A DNA stretch of 64,000 nucleotides from Leptospira ainlahdjerensis (GCF_016919175.1 NZ_JAFFPU010000042.1:81879-145878); one strand, 5' to 3'; positions 10,233 to 21,965 are shown, numbered from the stretch's first letter. The notes: generated from the sequence alone by a model not told the origin. Program-made: numbers and translations.

Positions 10233-10907
10233 TTACGGAAGTTCGAATTCTACGCTGACTCTGGCTTGGATCTTTCTTTCTCCGACGGAAAGAGGCGAGG
10301 AGTCACTTTCTCTTCCCTTCATTTGATAAACAACCAACGGATTGATGCTGGAATCCGATTCTATGATTCGAATCGGAACCACGTTTGTTTTTCCGATCGA
10401 CGTAGCAAGAACAAGGGCTTTGTTTTTGGCGTCTTCCAGAGCGGCCACGAGCGCTTCCTTTTCCTGTTTTTGGGTATTGTCAGATTTGAATTCGATTCCG
10501 CTCACTTGGTTTACTCCGAGTTTTTGAATCTCCAACAGTAAATCCTTATATACTTTTATATTTCTAAGTTTGAGAAGAATCCCGGAGGATGCCAGATAAG
10601 GTCTTTGTTTTCCATCGTCCAAATATTGTCTCTGTAACGTGTAATCCGTGCTATGGATATCTTTGGAAGAAATTTTAAATTCTCTGGATAGGGACTGGAT
10701 TACGTTCGTAACTCTTTGAAGATTTTTTTCCTGAGCGATTTTCGGATTTGGATCCTCCACTTCTACGGAAAATGAAATTTGAATAAAATCGGTTTCCACG
10801 ACGGCGGTACCGTTACCCGAAACTGTGATGGTTTGTTTTGATTCGGAAAAGATTCCGAACCAAGGAAGGACGAATAACGCAGAAAGGATTAAGAGACGTT
10901 GAATCAT
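10233..10907 (-). CDS. SIMPL-domain (DUF541) exported protein
   Basis: A 224-residue protein with a signal peptide (MIQRLLILSALFVLPWFGIFS). The SIMPL/DUF541 domain then begins at ITVSGNGTAVVETDFIQISFSV, and ends with the family's closing strand (RKIQARVSVEFELP). SIMPL proteins are periplasmic or membrane-anchored and include E. coli YggE; their biochemical role is poorly defined. I take the internal ATG at 10907 as start because the signal peptide begins there; the open frame runs 13 codons further upstream. It lies immediately downstream of the groEL terminator. Confidence 0.8.
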   Translation of the reverse strand: MIQRLLILSALFVLPWFGIFSESKQTITVSGNGTAVVETDFIQISFSVEVEDPNPKIAQEKNLQRVTNVIQSLSREFKISSKDIHSTDYTLQRQYLDDGKQRPYLASSGILLKLRNIKVYKDLLLEIQKLGVNQVSGIEFKSDNTQKQEKEALVAALEDAKNKALVLATSIGKTNVVPIRIIESDSSINPLVVYQMKGRESDSSPLSVGERKIQARVSVEFELP

Positions 10908-10942
10908 GTTTGGAATTCTTTTTCGAGTTGGAATCTTTGAAA

Positions 10943-10984
10943 ACAAAAAAAAGGCGGAAGAGAAAATCTCGCCCGCCTTTTTTG
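10943..10984 (-). terminator. Rho-independent terminator after groEL
   Basis: The core stem is GGCGG...CCGCC with an inner GAGA/TCTC stem and an AAA loop (10953-10977). It is flanked by an A tract on one side and a T tract on the other, so it can act in either direction. On the minus strand it closes the groESL transcript 35 bases after the groEL stop. Confidence 0.75.
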
Positions 10985-11011
10985 CGTGAACAAAAGAAAG
11001 GAAAGAATGAA

Positions 11012-12652
<1,641 letters not shown>

Positions 12653-12663
12653 TCACTCCTAAA

Positions 12664-12970
<307 letters not shown>

Positions 12971-12977
12971 ATATTGA

Positions 12978-13004
12978 TTAGCACTATACAAGGAAGAGTG
13001 CTGA
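12978..13004 (-). promoter_or_regulatory. CIRCE operator 1 (HrcA site) of groESL
   Basis: The left arm TTAGCACTA and right arm GAGTGCTGA are separated by 9 bases, against the CIRCE consensus TTAGCACTC-N9-GAGTGCTAA (one mismatch per arm). It lies just downstream of the predicted start site, the classical position for repression by HrcA. No hrcA gene is in this window. Confidence 0.88.
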
Positions 13005-13014
13005 CTTAGATTTC

Positions 13015-13044
13015 CAATTAAAAAATCTGTCGCTCTTTCGTCAA
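13015..13044 (-). promoter_or_regulatory. Predicted sigma-70 promoter of groESL
   Basis: On the minus strand, TTGACG (13039-13044) is a near-consensus -35 box. TAATTG (13015-13020) or TTAATT (13016-13021) lies 17-18 bases downstream as the -10 box. The predicted start site is next to CIRCE operator 1, and the -35 overlaps the left arm of operator 2. Prediction by motif only. Confidence 0.55.
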
Positions 13045-13068
13045 GCACTTACGGCCTGAGAGTGCTAA
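13042..13068. promoter_or_regulatory. CIRCE operator 2, between groES and the photolyase gene
   Basis: The right arm GAGTGCTAA is a perfect consensus match. The left arm CAAGCACTT has three mismatches, and the spacer is 9 bases. It is centred 64 bases from operator 1. It overlaps the groES -35 box on one side and lies upstream of the divergent photolyase gene on the other. Confidence 0.7.
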
Positions 13069-13160
13069 TTTCCGAAAACAAAAAAAGAGAGAATCACGTG
13101 GAATTTCGTAAATCGCCGATTAAAGCCCGTCTAAAGTGGAATCCTTTACAAAAGAGAAAT

Positions 13161-14690
13161 ATGTTTCCAAAAGAAAACCTCATCCGAGTTCGAGATTGCA
13201 ACCAAAAACCCGTTCGAGAAGAAGAGCCTTACATTCTCTATTGGATGTCGATGGCGAGACGACTCGCTTGGAATCATTCACTGGATTACGCGATCCATCT
13301 TTCCAAAAAATACAAAAAAGAAATTCTAATCTACGAACCTTTGAAGATGGATTATCCATGGAGTTCTCCACGCTTTCATCGATTTATATTGGAAGGAATG
13401 GCGACTAACGCAAGGGATGCTAAGAAGTTAGGCCTAACGTACCGAGCCTTTGTCGAAACAAAAGACAATCCGATCGCCGATGTGTTTCGAAAACTCACTG
13501 AGAAAGCCGCTCTCGTAGTTACCGACGATTATCCCGCTTATATCATTCCTGAAATGTTCTCACAAGTTTCTTCCCGAATCGAAACAAAGTTGCTCGCGGT
13601 CGATTCCAATTCCATCATTCCGCTTACTTCCTATGGAGAATTTGCTTCGGCCGCGAGAATCTTAAGGCCTCGAGTACATCGATTGTTTCCGGAAGCCTGG
13701 AATTTCCGGTCCTCGAAAAAACCGGAGAAACCTTTTTTAGAAAAAGGAGAATCCTGGTTGGAAAAGAATCCGGATTCTCCGCTAAAGACCGTTCGTTGGT
13801 TTGATCCGGAAGAAAATTCTGATTTTAGAATATTCGAAAAAATTGATTTTCTTTGCCCGGAGGTATTACCCGTAAAGGGAAAAATCGGAGGTAGGGCGGA
13901 GGGCATCAGACTTCTCAAACGATTCTTAAAGGATGGATTGGCCGGATACTCTGAAAAAAGAAGTCAGCCGAAAAAACCGGAGGATTCGAATTCTTCTCTT
14001 TTGTCTCCGTATCTGCACTTCGGTTCTATCGCACAAGAAGAAGTAGTAAGCGCCGTTCTCGACTGGAATCTGGAAACGTCTTGGAATCCGGGGATCATCA
14101 TTCCGGAAAATAAAAATAAAAGAGAGGGATACTTTCATCCGGATGAAAACGTAAATTCATTCTTAGACGAACTCATCACTTGGAGAGACGTCGGCTTTTT
14201 GATGTTTTGGAAAGAACCTTCGTTTCGAAAAGATCTCTCCATTCTTCCGGATTGGATTCAGAAGAATCTGGATTTTCACAGAAAGGACAAACGACCATTT
14301 CTCTATAAAAAAGAAGATCTGGAGAACGCAAGGACGCATGACGTGGTTTGGAACGCCGCTCAGAGGGAATTGGTTTTATCCGGAGGAATGCACAACTATC
14401 TTCGGATGCTCTGGGGAAAAAAGGTGATCGAATGGACTTCCGACTATGAAACCGCGTTTACGATTCTCGAAGACTTGAACAATAAATACGCGTATGACGG
14501 AAGGGATCCGAATTCTTATACCGGAATTCTTTGGTGTTTCGGCTTGTTCGACAGACCCTGGTTTCCGGAAAGAAATGTTTTCGGTAACATTCGTTATATG
14601 TCATCGGATTCGACCGCGAAGAAGTTCAAACTGCAATCGTATTTTGATTACGTGGATTCCTTGGAAGGAATTTCCACGAAGTTGTTTTAG
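13161..14690 (+). CDS. Class II deoxyribodipyrimidine (CPD) photolyase
   Basis: This enzyme uses FAD and light to split cyclobutane pyrimidine dimers. The class II signature is clear: IRVRDCN at the N-terminus, PYILYWMSMARRLAWNHSL, and near the C-terminus WNAAQRELVLSGGMHNYLRMLWGKK followed by LNNKYAYDGRDPNSYTGILWCFG and RPVFG-like NVFGNIRYM. Length is about 509 residues from ATG 13161, where AAAGAGAA precedes the start. GTG 13098, with AGAGAG upstream, would add 21 residues, and GTG 13062 lies inside CIRCE operator 2. It diverges from groES, so light repair and heat-shock genes share a control region. Confidence 0.9.
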   Translation: MFPKENLIRVRDCNQKPVREEEPYILYWMSMARRLAWNHSLDYAIHLSKKYKKEILIYEPLKMDYPWSSPRFHRFILEGMATNARDAKKLGLTYRAFVETKDNPIADVFRKLTEKAALVVTDDYPAYIIPEMFSQVSSRIETKLLAVDSNSIIPLTSYGEFASAARILRPRVHRLFPEAWNFRSSKKPEKPFLEKGESWLEKNPDSPLKTVRWFDPEENSDFRIFEKIDFLCPEVLPVKGKIGGRAEGIRLLKRFLKDGLAGYSEKRSQPKKPEDSNSSLLSPYLHFGSIAQEEVVSAVLDWNLETSWNPGIIIPENKNKREGYFHPDENVNSFLDELITWRDVGFLMFWKEPSFRKDLSILPDWIQKNLDFHRKDKRPFLYKKEDLENARTHDVVWNAAQRELVLSGGMHNYLRMLWGKKVIEWTSDYETAFTILEDLNNKYAYDGRDPNSYTGILWCFGLFDRPWFPERNVFGNIRYMSSDSTAKKFKLQSYFDYVDSLEGISTKLF

Positions 14691-14753
14691 TTCAAATGGC
14701 TTGCATTTTAGAACTGGAGCGGATAGAATCGTAGAAAAAGAGGATGAACTACT

Positions 14754-15098
14754 ATGACCGCAGAAGCCGCGCCTAAGACTTATGATACGTTTAAAGAATT
14801 TTGGCCCTTTTATTTGGGGGAACATTCCCATCCACTCAACCGAACTCTTCACTTTATCGGAACTTCCATCGCTCTCGGTTGGATTCTAACGGCGATCATC
14901 AACTTAAATCCGTACTACATATTCGCCGCGCTTTTTTCCGGTTACTTCTTCGCTTGGATCGGTCATTTTTTTGTTGAGAAGAATCGTCCGGCAACTTTTA
15001 CATATCCGTTCAAATCGTTTATGGGTGATTGGGTTATGTATTTCTACATTCTTACCGGGCAGATCGGAAAAGAACTCGAGAAGATCGGTAAGAAATAA
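14754..15098 (+). CDS. DUF962 (Mpo1-like) membrane protein
   Basis: A 114-residue protein with the DUF962 pattern YDTFKEFWPFYLGEHSHPLNRTLHFIG. Two or three hydrophobic helices follow (TSIALGWILTAIINL, YYIFAALFSGYFFAWIGHFFVEKN), then PATFTYPFKSFMGDWVMYF. The conserved histidines in EHSHPLNRxLHF and IGHFFVEKNRPATF match the family that includes yeast Mpo1, an iron-dependent dioxygenase of fatty-acid alpha-oxidation. The same chemistry here is inference. A start ATG at 14754 follows AGGATGAACTACT. Confidence 0.8.
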   Translation: MTAEAAPKTYDTFKEFWPFYLGEHSHPLNRTLHFIGTSIALGWILTAIINLNPYYIFAALFSGYFFAWIGHFFVEKNRPATFTYPFKSFMGDWVMYFYILTGQIGKELEKIGKK

Positions 15099-15232
15099 AC
15101 TTCTTTCGATTTCTTTTTTTGCGGTGCGATTCGCTTAAAAGCGCCGCATAGAGAGTTCACACGAATCTTTAGAAGAGCATTTTCGCAAACCTACTGCCGC
15201 CGCACCCAAGAGGAACGTAAGCTTAAGAAAAG

Positions 15233-15526
15233 TTTGTCGTAGATCCAACAACTTCACCGTAAAAGTCGCGGGCCCCACCCTGAACTTGGGTGGAGGGGAG
15301 CGGTGGTGGGAGAAAACCTCGACGGACTTTTCTCTACTACAAAATCAAACTTCTTGCAAGTAAAAATTCCTTTGTCGTAGATCCGACAACTTCACCGTAA
15401 AAGTTGCGGGCCCCACCCTGAACTTGGGTGGAGGGGAGCGGTGGTGGGAAAAAACCTCGACGGACTTTCCTCTACCACAAAATCAAACTTTTTGCAAGTA
15501 AAAATTCCTTTGTCGTAGATCCGACA
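15233..15526 (+). repeat. Two tandem copies of the 138-bp dispersed element, plus terminal palindrome
   Basis: Two near-identical 138-base units start at 15233 and 15371, and a third palindrome (TGTCGTAGATCCGACA, 15511-15526) closes the array. Each unit has the boundary palindrome, a spacer ending in GTAAAAGT, and a GC-rich core with a CCACCC/GGGTGG stem. A purine-rich tract and a conserved box CTACNACAAAATCAAACTT follow. Members of the same family recur at 21454, 26317, 26557, 31715, 47955, 59556, 59708 and 63878. Confidence 0.85.
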
Positions 15527-15917
15527 AGGATCGGCTTTGCGATTGCCATCTACTCGATTCCGAATTGTGTTTAGTGGATAAGATGAATGACTATGCAAAA
15601 CCTGAGGCCAAAATTTCTTTTGGCTTGGGTCGCTTACGCAGGCATTGACTTTCCAGGTAGAATTGTTGCCGTATTTCCGACAAAGGATCTTGAAATTCTA
15701 ACCACCTTTTTGTGAGTGTGGCTCCGAAATAGAAACTTTGCAATTTACAAGGTTTTTCCTATAAGTTCCGTTTTCTTCGGTATAAAATCCGAACATTCTC
15801 GCAGACGTAAACGTCTTGCCCCCGCGCAAGAAACCTTTCTTGCTTCGATTGGACAAATCACGTTTCGCATTCTTCTTTTCCATTGACAGAGATTCAAAAG
15901 TATGCACATTCTCCGGA
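15527..15917. other. Intergenic stretch without a supported gene
   Basis: It holds a degenerate boundary palindrome (TGCCGTATTTCCGACA, 15667-15682) and an AAGTGGATAAG-like trace of the second repeat module. Short frames exist, but none has a ribosome-binding site, motif or family resemblance. The 5' part of the open frame of the next gene (from 15816) is not convincing as protein. Confidence 0.5.
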
Positions 15918-16811
15918 ATGCAAATTCGAAGAATCACCTCAGTTCTCTTTCTAATCCTCGCTTCTTCGATTCCTTCCTCTTGTTCGTTTTTTAAAGGCGA
16001 TTGTCGCAAAACGAATTCCTGTCCTGTTACGTTTATGGTCGGCTTCGGTTCGGGAATTGACTTAAATGGAGAACATCTTGCTGAACGTGTCCCGAAAGGG
16101 GCTCGTATTTTGGTGTTAGTCGATTCCGACGGAGAAATACAAAACGCAAAGGGGACTTACGGTTCGCTCTATACAAAATGTCTTTGGAACGGAAGAGAGG
16201 TTTTTCTTTCTTCCAACGATTTGTCCTATAACAAAAAAATCCGAGTTTTTACAAAACCGGGGATTGTTCTTCAGGAAAAACCGGAGCCAAATTCGAAAAA
16301 GATCGGAGAGTTGTCCTATAATACGAACGCGCGTTTGATCGATGAAATGGAACCGAGTCACGACTTACGAGCCTTTGTTAAGGTCACAAACGGGATTCTT
16401 TCCGGTTGGGCGAAACGAGAACATTTTACGGACGGGGATTACGATGCTGAGTTTTATCGAAAACCTCTGCGGATCGTTTTGGGCAATCATTCCTTTCTCA
16501 TAAAGGACGAGGAAAATCAATTTGAAGTCGTTTGGACGGGATCGGATTTACAATCCGCCGAATGTAAACTCCGAGAATCGATTTGTTTTATCGAGATGAA
16601 AATCGCAAAAGCGACCTATGGAGAACCGCAGGAAGCGATCCTTTTTGAAATTAGAGCCGATCCGAAAACAAGTCCTGAATTTCTCTGTGAAATTCGCAAG
16701 ATCGACTTCGTCGATTCTTTTCAATTTATCGAAAATGACAGACTTTCTCCCTTTGCCTATTGTGAACGTGCGATGAATTCGGATCCTGAAATCGACGGTT
16801 CGTTTGAGTGA
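15918..16811 (+). CDS. Putative lipoprotein with SH3-like domain
   Basis: A 298-residue predicted lipoprotein. The signal peptide MQIRRITSVLFLILASSIPSSC ends at a Cys that fits the relaxed spirochaetal lipobox. The central section contains an SH3b-like repeat (IRVFTKPGIVLQEKPEPNSKKIGEL...GWAKREHF, about residues 113-175). Such domains are often peptidoglycan- or ligand-binding modules. The C-terminal 120 residues show no motif I recognise, but cysteines are spaced there in ECKLRESICF and FLCEIRK. The open frame extends 34 codons upstream; I chose the ATG that begins the signal peptide. It stands alone between repeat-rich intergenic regions. Confidence 0.72.
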   Translation: MQIRRITSVLFLILASSIPSSCSFFKGDCRKTNSCPVTFMVGFGSGIDLNGEHLAERVPKGARILVLVDSDGEIQNAKGTYGSLYTKCLWNGREVFLSSNDLSYNKKIRVFTKPGIVLQEKPEPNSKKIGELSYNTNARLIDEMEPSHDLRAFVKVTNGILSGWAKREHFTDGDYDAEFYRKPLRIVLGNHSFLIKDEENQFEVVWTGSDLQSAECKLRESICFIEMKIAKATYGEPQEAILFEIRADPKTSPEFLCEIRKIDFVDSFQFIENDRLSPFAYCERAMNSDPEIDGSFE

Positions 16812-16867
16812 TTTCAAATGTTTTTCCTTGGCGATTAAAGAATGGATGTTTGAAATATTTTTACTAA

Positions 16868-16917
16868 CTTAGGTGTTCCCACATTCTGGATCTTCGACCT
16901 TTATAGGAGTTCCTACA
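16868..16917. repeat. Two solo boundary palindromes between convergent genes
   Basis: CTTAGGTGTTCCCACA (16868-16883, degenerate) and TATAGGAGTTCCTACA (16902-16917, near-perfect) match the TGTRGGA-NN-TCCYACA palindrome found at the ends of the dispersed elements, but have no element core beside them. They lie between the lipoprotein and cyclase genes. Confidence 0.6.
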
Positions 16918-16953
16918 TTTTCAATCTTCGGATCGCATTTGCAGATCGCGTTT

Positions 16954-17001
16954 CTCAAGCTTGCGCTTGAGGCCAACGGCGACGCGCTCCCTACGGGTCG
17001 C
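16954..17001 (-). repeat. Paired hairpins at the 3' end of the cyclase gene
   Basis: The first hairpin is CTCAAGC-TTGC-GCTTGAG (16954-16971). The second is a GCGAC/GTCGC stem with a 13-base loop (16979-17001) that touches the cyclase stop codon. There is no T tract, so it looks more like a repeat-derived mRNA 3' structure than an intrinsic terminator. Confidence 0.45.
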
Positions 17002-18285
17002 TTAGCCCCACATAACTTCGTAAACCTGTATGGGTTCTTCCTTGCCTTTGACCTTGACACGGGGCATTCGATTGAGGGTATATTTTCCGCCTAACAGCTC
17101 CATGGTTTCTTTGGAGATCAGAAAAGATTTTTTCAAAAGTTTGCAAAGGGATTCGATCCGGGAAGCCGTGTTGACTGCGTCTCCGATGACAGTGTATTCT
17201 CTGTGGAGATCGTTTCCGATATTACCCGCAAAAACTTCTCCCGTATGAATTCCGATTCCGATTGCGATCGGAGTTTTGCCTTCGGACTTGCGTTGGAAGT
17301 TCCATTCGGAAAGACGTTTTTGCATAATCACTCCGCAACCAACGGCGTTTCTTGCGTCAACTTCGGCGGAAGGAGAAGGGTGAGGAGTTCCAAAAGTAGC
17401 CATCACCGCGTCTCCAATATACTTGTCCAAGGTACCGTTGTTTTCAAAAACACATTCCATCATAATATTACGAAATTCTGATAGAAGCTCGCTGAGATCC
17501 TTTGGGTCCATATTTTCCGACATAGAAGTAAAATTTCGAATATCCAAAAAAAGAATACTCACCGTCTGACGATTTCCGCTCTGGAGAGTTTTCGGATTCT
17601 CCATCATTTCGTTTACGATCTTCGGAGAAAAGTATCTGGAGAGTTCTGTTTTTTGACCTTCGGCGATCCCGATTCTTCTAACCATGGAAACCGTTCTAAA
17701 AATTCCGATCGCGATCACGACGGAAAAACAAAAATACAAAGCCGGTTTTCCAGTAAAGATGTCTTCAAGCAAAACGGCGGGCCCGCTTACATATTCGCCC
17801 CAATGTTTTGCGTAGGTAAGTTTTCCGGAAGTTATGGCCAACCAAAGAATCGAAAAGTAGAATATATAAAAAAGAAAAAGCCCGATAAAAACAAAACGAA
17901 TCCGGAATTGTAACAAAGAATAGATGATCGGAAAAAGATAAAACAGATTGATCGGGTTTTTTAAAGTAAATCCGAAGTCCACATTGGGAATCGTAAACGT
18001 ATAAAATAAAAGAATGAGTAGAATGAGGATGTATTCGGCAATTAGGGTGATATAGTTAAAAATGGAAATGATAGAATCCGGAAAAGCTCGGATCACGATC
18101 GTATGAGTTACAGTTAAAATCAAATACGCCGAAAATGCGATTAGGTTCGTAGTTTTACTTCCCGCGTCCAAGTTGGCGATTACCTGAACCGCAAAAAAGA
18201 AGGCGATCAGATATCGGAAATAATTGGTAATGATAATCCCGTTCATTTCCTCTTTTTTTAGGACTTCCAAGACCGATTCCGGCAT
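17002..18285 (-). CDS. Membrane-bound class III adenylate cyclase
   Basis: The 427-residue protein has about six hydrophobic segments in its first 220 residues, then a class III cyclase domain. The metal-binding aspartates lie in LFLDIRNFTSM and KYIGDAVMATFG. The lysine of DKYIGD and the aspartate of IGDAVNTASRIES are the substrate-choosing pair of adenylate cyclases. GIHTGEVFAGNIG completes the fold. It should make cAMP in response to a membrane or envelope cue. I start at ATG 18285; the frame is open to TTG 18438, where it would overlap the divergent gene's leader region. Leptospira carry many such cyclases. Confidence 0.85.
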   Translation of the reverse strand: MPESVLEVLKKEEMNGIIITNYFRYLIAFFFAVQVIANLDAGSKTTNLIAFSAYLILTVTHTIVIRAFPDSIISIFNYITLIAEYILILLILLFYTFTIPNVDFGFTLKNPINLFYLFPIIYSLLQFRIRFVFIGLFLFYIFYFSILWLAITSGKLTYAKHWGEYVSGPAVLLEDIFTGKPALYFCFSVVIAIGIFRTVSMVRRIGIAEGQKTELSRYFSPKIVNEMMENPKTLQSGNRQTVSILFLDIRNFTSMSENMDPKDLSELLSEFRNIMMECVFENNGTLDKYIGDAVMATFGTPHPSPSAEVDARNAVGCGVIMQKRLSEWNFQRKSEGKTPIAIGIGIHTGEVFAGNIGNDLHREYTVIGDAVNTASRIESLCKLLKKSFLISKETMELLGGKYTLNRMPRVKVKGKEEPIQVYEVMWG

Positions 18286-18472
18286 GGACTTACGGTCCAA
18301 AGTATGCAGCGCGTTTTTAAAAGAATGAAATAGATTCACAAAGTTCAGGATAGAAATTTCACGATTCGAAATCAATTCTTTCCGTAAGAAGAGCCTTCTT
18401 TTGAAAAAAATTCTTTCATTAAAAAGGGACAAAGACAAAGTTTCCGGATATGTTTCGGGGGAAAGGGAAAGA

Positions 18473-19132
18473 ATGAATCAAAAAATTGCGCTGGTCGCCG
18501 GCGCTTCAGGTCTGATCGGAAAGTGTCTTTTGGAAGAATTGTCCCATTCCGGTAATTATTCAAAGATCTATGCGCTCGTAAGAAGATCGGGGTCGACTTC
18601 CGGAGTCGAAGAAATCGCCGCAGATTATGACACGTTATCTGCCACATCGATTCCAAAAGGAATTACGGACGTGTTTTGTGCTTTGGGAACCACAATCTCC
18701 AAGGCTGGAAGCCAGGAGAATTTTAGAAAAGTCGATTACAAGTACGTTCTTAAACTCGCGAAACTCGCAAAAGCCGCCGGAGCAAAATCCTTTTTGGTAG
18801 TAAGCGCTCTCGGCGCCGATGTAAAATCGATGGTCTTTTACAATCGAGTCAAGGGTGAAATGGAAAAAGATCTTGAGAACGTCGGTTTTACCTTTACCGG
18901 GATCTTTCGTCCTTCCTTGCTTGAGGGAGAGCGGGAGGAGGTTCGTCTCGGTGAAACCGTCGGACATTTTTTATTTAAGGTGATCAATCCCTTCCTTTTG
19001 GGAGGAACCAGAAAATACAGATCGATTCAAGGAAGAACCGTTGCCAAAGCGATGGTCACAATCGCGCAGAAGGATCCGAGCGGAGTCCGAATTTTAGAAT
19101 CCGATCGAATCGAATCCATTGGAAATCGTTGA
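18473..19132 (+). CDS. NAD(P)-binding oxidoreductase (SDR-like, TIP30/HTATIP2 type)
   Basis: A 219-residue Rossmann-fold protein. The N-terminus MNQKIALVAGASGLIGKCLL is the dinucleotide-binding motif GAxGxxG. FCALGTTISKAGSQENFRKVDY and FLVVSALGAD are the pattern seen in NAD-dependent epimerase-like TIP30/HTATIP2 relatives, and YNRVKGEMEKDLEN holds the YxxxK pair. The start ATG at 18473 follows GGGAAAG. An earlier in-frame TTG at 18401 is under the divergent cyclase leader and not favoured. The substrate is unknown. Confidence 0.82.
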   Translation: MNQKIALVAGASGLIGKCLLEELSHSGNYSKIYALVRRSGSTSGVEEIAADYDTLSATSIPKGITDVFCALGTTISKAGSQENFRKVDYKYVLKLAKLAKAAGAKSFLVVSALGADVKSMVFYNRVKGEMEKDLENVGFTFTGIFRPSLLEGEREEVRLGETVGHFLFKVINPFLLGGTRKYRSIQGRTVAKAMVTIAQKDPSGVRILESDRIESIGNR

Positions 19133-19345
19133 TTTTTCATTTTTAAGTTTTGTAAGAATTCCGTTTTTATAAAATTCGAGAGGATCGTTTTTGACGGAGA
19201 AAAAACTGAATCGTTCTTGCCGTTCGACTTTGGGAATCCGCTTAAAACCGAATTAGGATTTGGAAGGATCCCTAAAAAATAAAACAAACTCCGTTTCTGA
19301 AATTCGAATTTTGGGAATTTCAGAAACGGAACCGTGGAACAATCC

Positions 19346-21103
19346 TTAGGCGAAGCTCAGTTGTCCTTGTCGGTTTTCAATTTCGATTTTGTTTGCCGCG
19401 AGAATGGACTTGGATTCCAGATTGTATTCTTTTGCAAGAAGTGCCTTTTTATCCTTGGATTCTCCTTTCAGACGAGAGGCGGATCTTTCTAGAAGAAGTC
19501 CGATCAAAATTCGAGCCGTCGATTCGACAACTTCGAAAGCGATCTCGTCTCTCAAAGAGGAATTTTCAACGGAGGTATAAGCCTCTACGATTTTCTCGAA
19601 GGTTTCCTTGTTTTCGATCAAAAGGGAAGAGGGGGAAATTTTGGAGAATTCTTCCTCGAAGTATTGACGAAGATGACCTTTTGCGGACATTCCGGAAACG
19701 ATCCCTCCGATCGCGGCGACTACCTGAAGTTGTGTGGTTCCTTCGTAGATGTTCGTGATTCTTACGTCTCTATAAATTCTGGAGATGTCATAGTCGTAGG
19801 TGAATCCCGCCCCGCCGTGGATCTGAAGTCCGTCATACGCGATTTTATTTGCAAGTTCTGTAATATAATACTTCGATAATGGAGTAAAAAGATTTGCCAG
19901 TTTTTCCCATTTACGAATCGTTTCGTCTTTGCGGATTTCTTTTTCGTCCACACCTTTGAGCTTTAGGCGTTCCGATTTCCAATGATAGAGGTCGATCGAA
20001 CGGGAAGCTTCCAGAAGAATTGCTCTCATTCCCGCGATCTCGCGATCCATCGCAGAAAGCATCTTTTTCACCGCAGGAATATTCTGGATGGTTTTTCCGA
20101 ATTGTTCTCTTTCCGAGGCGTATTTTTTCGCTTCTGTGTATGCCGCCGTCGCGATTCCCATCGCTTGGGCCGCGATAGAAAGTCTTGCTCCGTTCATCAT
20201 CGCCATGGAATAACGCACCAAACCGTAACCTTCTTCCCCGATGAGAATTCCGGGAGAATTTTCATAGACAACTTCGCAAGTCGGAGAACAGTGAAGTCCC
20301 ATCTTCTTTTCGATCCCAGCGATGAAGACATCGGAACTTTTTACAAGGAAAAAGGAAAGTCCTCTCGCGCCGCTCGTCGGAGTTCCGGTTCTCGCAAGAG
20401 TAAGAATCACGGCTGGAATTCCTTCGAATCCGCAACCGTGTGTGATAAAACGTTTTGCACCCGTAAGTCTCCAGACTCCGTTTGTATCCTTGATCGCCTT
20501 GGTCTGAAGATTCGGTAGATCGGATCCGTAGTTGGGTTCGGTCAGAGCCATTGCTCCGAAGAGTTCTCCGCGTGCCATCTTAGGAACGTATTCTTCGATC
20601 ATCTCTTTCGATCCGAATCTTTCGATCGTTTCCGCGAGGTTGAGACAGCCCAGGGTGATTGCAAAGGAAGCGTCGGCTCTGGAAAAAACCTCCATCATCA
20701 TCGTTTGAACGGTAGCGGGAATTCCGAGTCCACCGTGATGTCTTCCGATGCTGTAAGGAAGAATTCCGGCTTCTTTGACTTGATGGATTCCTTTTACCAT
20801 CGCTTCCGGAAACGTAACCTTACCGGAGGAATATTTGAGCCCCTCCACATCCATGTCTTTGGCGAGCGGGGCGATTTGTTTTCCGGCGATTTCCCCTCCG
20901 GATTCTAAAATTGATTTATAATATTCTAATGCGTCTTCATAGGAACCGGGCGCCATCGCGAGTTCGTCTTTTCCGTTTTTTTGATATTCTTTGTGGTCTT
21001 CGAAGTCGCCTTCAAATCCGTCTATGATTTCCTTCCAATCAACGATCGATTGAAAGTTTTCTTGAAGATCTGCGTTTTCTGAAAAATAATTATTCTCTAT
21101 CAT
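19346..21103 (-). CDS. Acyl-CoA dehydrogenase
   Basis: This FAD enzyme catalyses the first step of fatty-acid beta-oxidation. Length is 585 residues, the long form with a C-terminal extension. Motifs include [22 protein letters not shown] (flavin/substrate loop), [10 protein letters not shown], the C-terminal catalytic-domain sequence [20 protein letters not shown], and [10 protein letters not shown], whose Glu is the usual catalytic base. Leptospira live on long-chain fatty acids, so several such genes are expected. It stands alone on the minus strand, with 920 bases of repeat-bearing sequence upstream before lipL32. Confidence 0.93.
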   Translation of the reverse strand: MIENNYFSENADLQENFQSIVDWKEIIDGFEGDFEDHKEYQKNGKDELAMAPGSYEDALEYYKSILESGGEIAGKQIAPLAKDMDVEGLKYSSGKVTFPEAMVKGIHQVKEAGILPYSIGRHHGGLGIPATVQTMMMEVFSRADASFAITLGCLNLAETIERFGSKEMIEEYVPKMARGELFGAMALTEPNYGSDLPNLQTKAIKDTNGVWRLTGAKRFITHGCGFEGIPAVILTLARTGTPTSGARGLSFFLVKSSDVFIAGIEKKMGLHCSPTCEVVYENSPGILIGEEGYGLVRYSMAMMNGARLSIAAQAMGIATAAYTEAKKYASEREQFGKTIQNIPAVKKMLSAMDREIAGMRAILLEASRSIDLYHWKSERLKLKGVDEKEIRKDETIRKWEKLANLFTPLSKYYITELANKIAYDGLQIHGGAGFTYDYDISRIYRDVRITNIYEGTTQLQVVAAIGGIVSGMSAKGHLRQYFEEEFSKISPSSLLIENKETFEKIVEAYTSVENSSLRDEIAFEVVESTARILIGLLLERSASRLKGESKDKKALLAKEYNLESKSILAANKIEIENRQGQLSFA

Positions 21104-21965
21104 TTCAAATCCTTTGTGAACTTTTGTTCAGGGTGATTTTAGTCTTATTACCACTCCAGAGTCGGATTCTCGCTCTGAAAACCGAAATTCTTGCTTATCG
21201 AACGTCGTTTGGAGAATTTCCGGACCCAAAAGACTTCCTTACTTTCGATGGGAAGCGATCGGTGTTCAAGAAATTTTAAAGAGACTGGTTCTTTTCTGCG
21301 TAATCTCAGATTCGAAGATTCAAATTTCTTGAATCCTTAGGCTGGATTTATAGGAAACGCAAGATTCTGTCGTAAAATTTCGGCCGGGAAAAGAGTTTGG
21401 TAAATCTTTATCCGCAAGGGAGCGCTCTTTTTCGAAATGGAAATTCTCCTAATTGTCGTAGTTCCGACAGAACTGAGAAGGGGAGATTTTGCTTGCAAAA
21501 TTAGAATTTTGTGATAGAGGAAAGTCACCCAATTCTTTCCACCACCCGCCCCGCCACCCAAGATCAGGGTGGGGCGGGTGGTTTTACGGAGGGCGTCGTA
21601 GTTCCGACGATTCAGAACAGATTGGTTCGATAGGGAAAACTCCGTCGATTTTTTCTATCGAAAAATCATCACTTTGTGGAGGAACAAATTTTATGCTTCG
21701 TTCGTTTAAAATCTTTCGGGAAGGCTCGAGGGGAATTTTTTTTTTACTATCTGCAAACCGGGTGGGTTGGAAGTAAGAATTTCAGAATGAATTTCGCGAA
21801 AGGCCGTTTTGCAAACAAGAACAAGAACTTCTTTTTATATTTCCCGAATTGGTTTCTTCGTCGAGAATTTTGAAAGAATTTTTGAAAAACCGATTGCGTC
21901 GCCGTCCACGGCTTCTCGATAGAATCACTTTAGAAAAGAAGTGTATTCTAAAAAGAGAATGTAAT
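21104..21965. other. Long intergenic region with one dispersed element
   Basis: Apart from the element at 21454-21609, no convincing gene is seen. Frames of 65-95 codons on either strand cross the element or low-complexity tracts and lack ribosome-binding sites and motifs. The acyl-CoA dehydrogenase promoter should lie near 21110-21200, but I could not choose one confidently. Confidence 0.5.
21454..21609 (-). repeat. Dispersed palindrome-bounded element, reverse orientation
   Basis: Bounded by TGTCGTAGTTCCGACA (21454-21469) and CGTCGTAGTTCCGACG (21594-21609). Read on the minus strand it contains the GC-rich core with CCACCCTGATCTTGGGTGG and the conserved CTATCACAAAATTCTAATTT box. Length is about 156 bp. 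Confidence 0.85.

Noticed and set aside
15233..15526. Possible CRISPR array
   Set aside because: Only two full units of 138 bases, with no short repeat-spacer pattern and no cas genes; it is a tandem copy of the dispersed element.
15392..15598. Minus-strand frame of 68 codons
   Set aside because: Lies entirely in the tandem repeat; coding potential comes from repeat sequence only.
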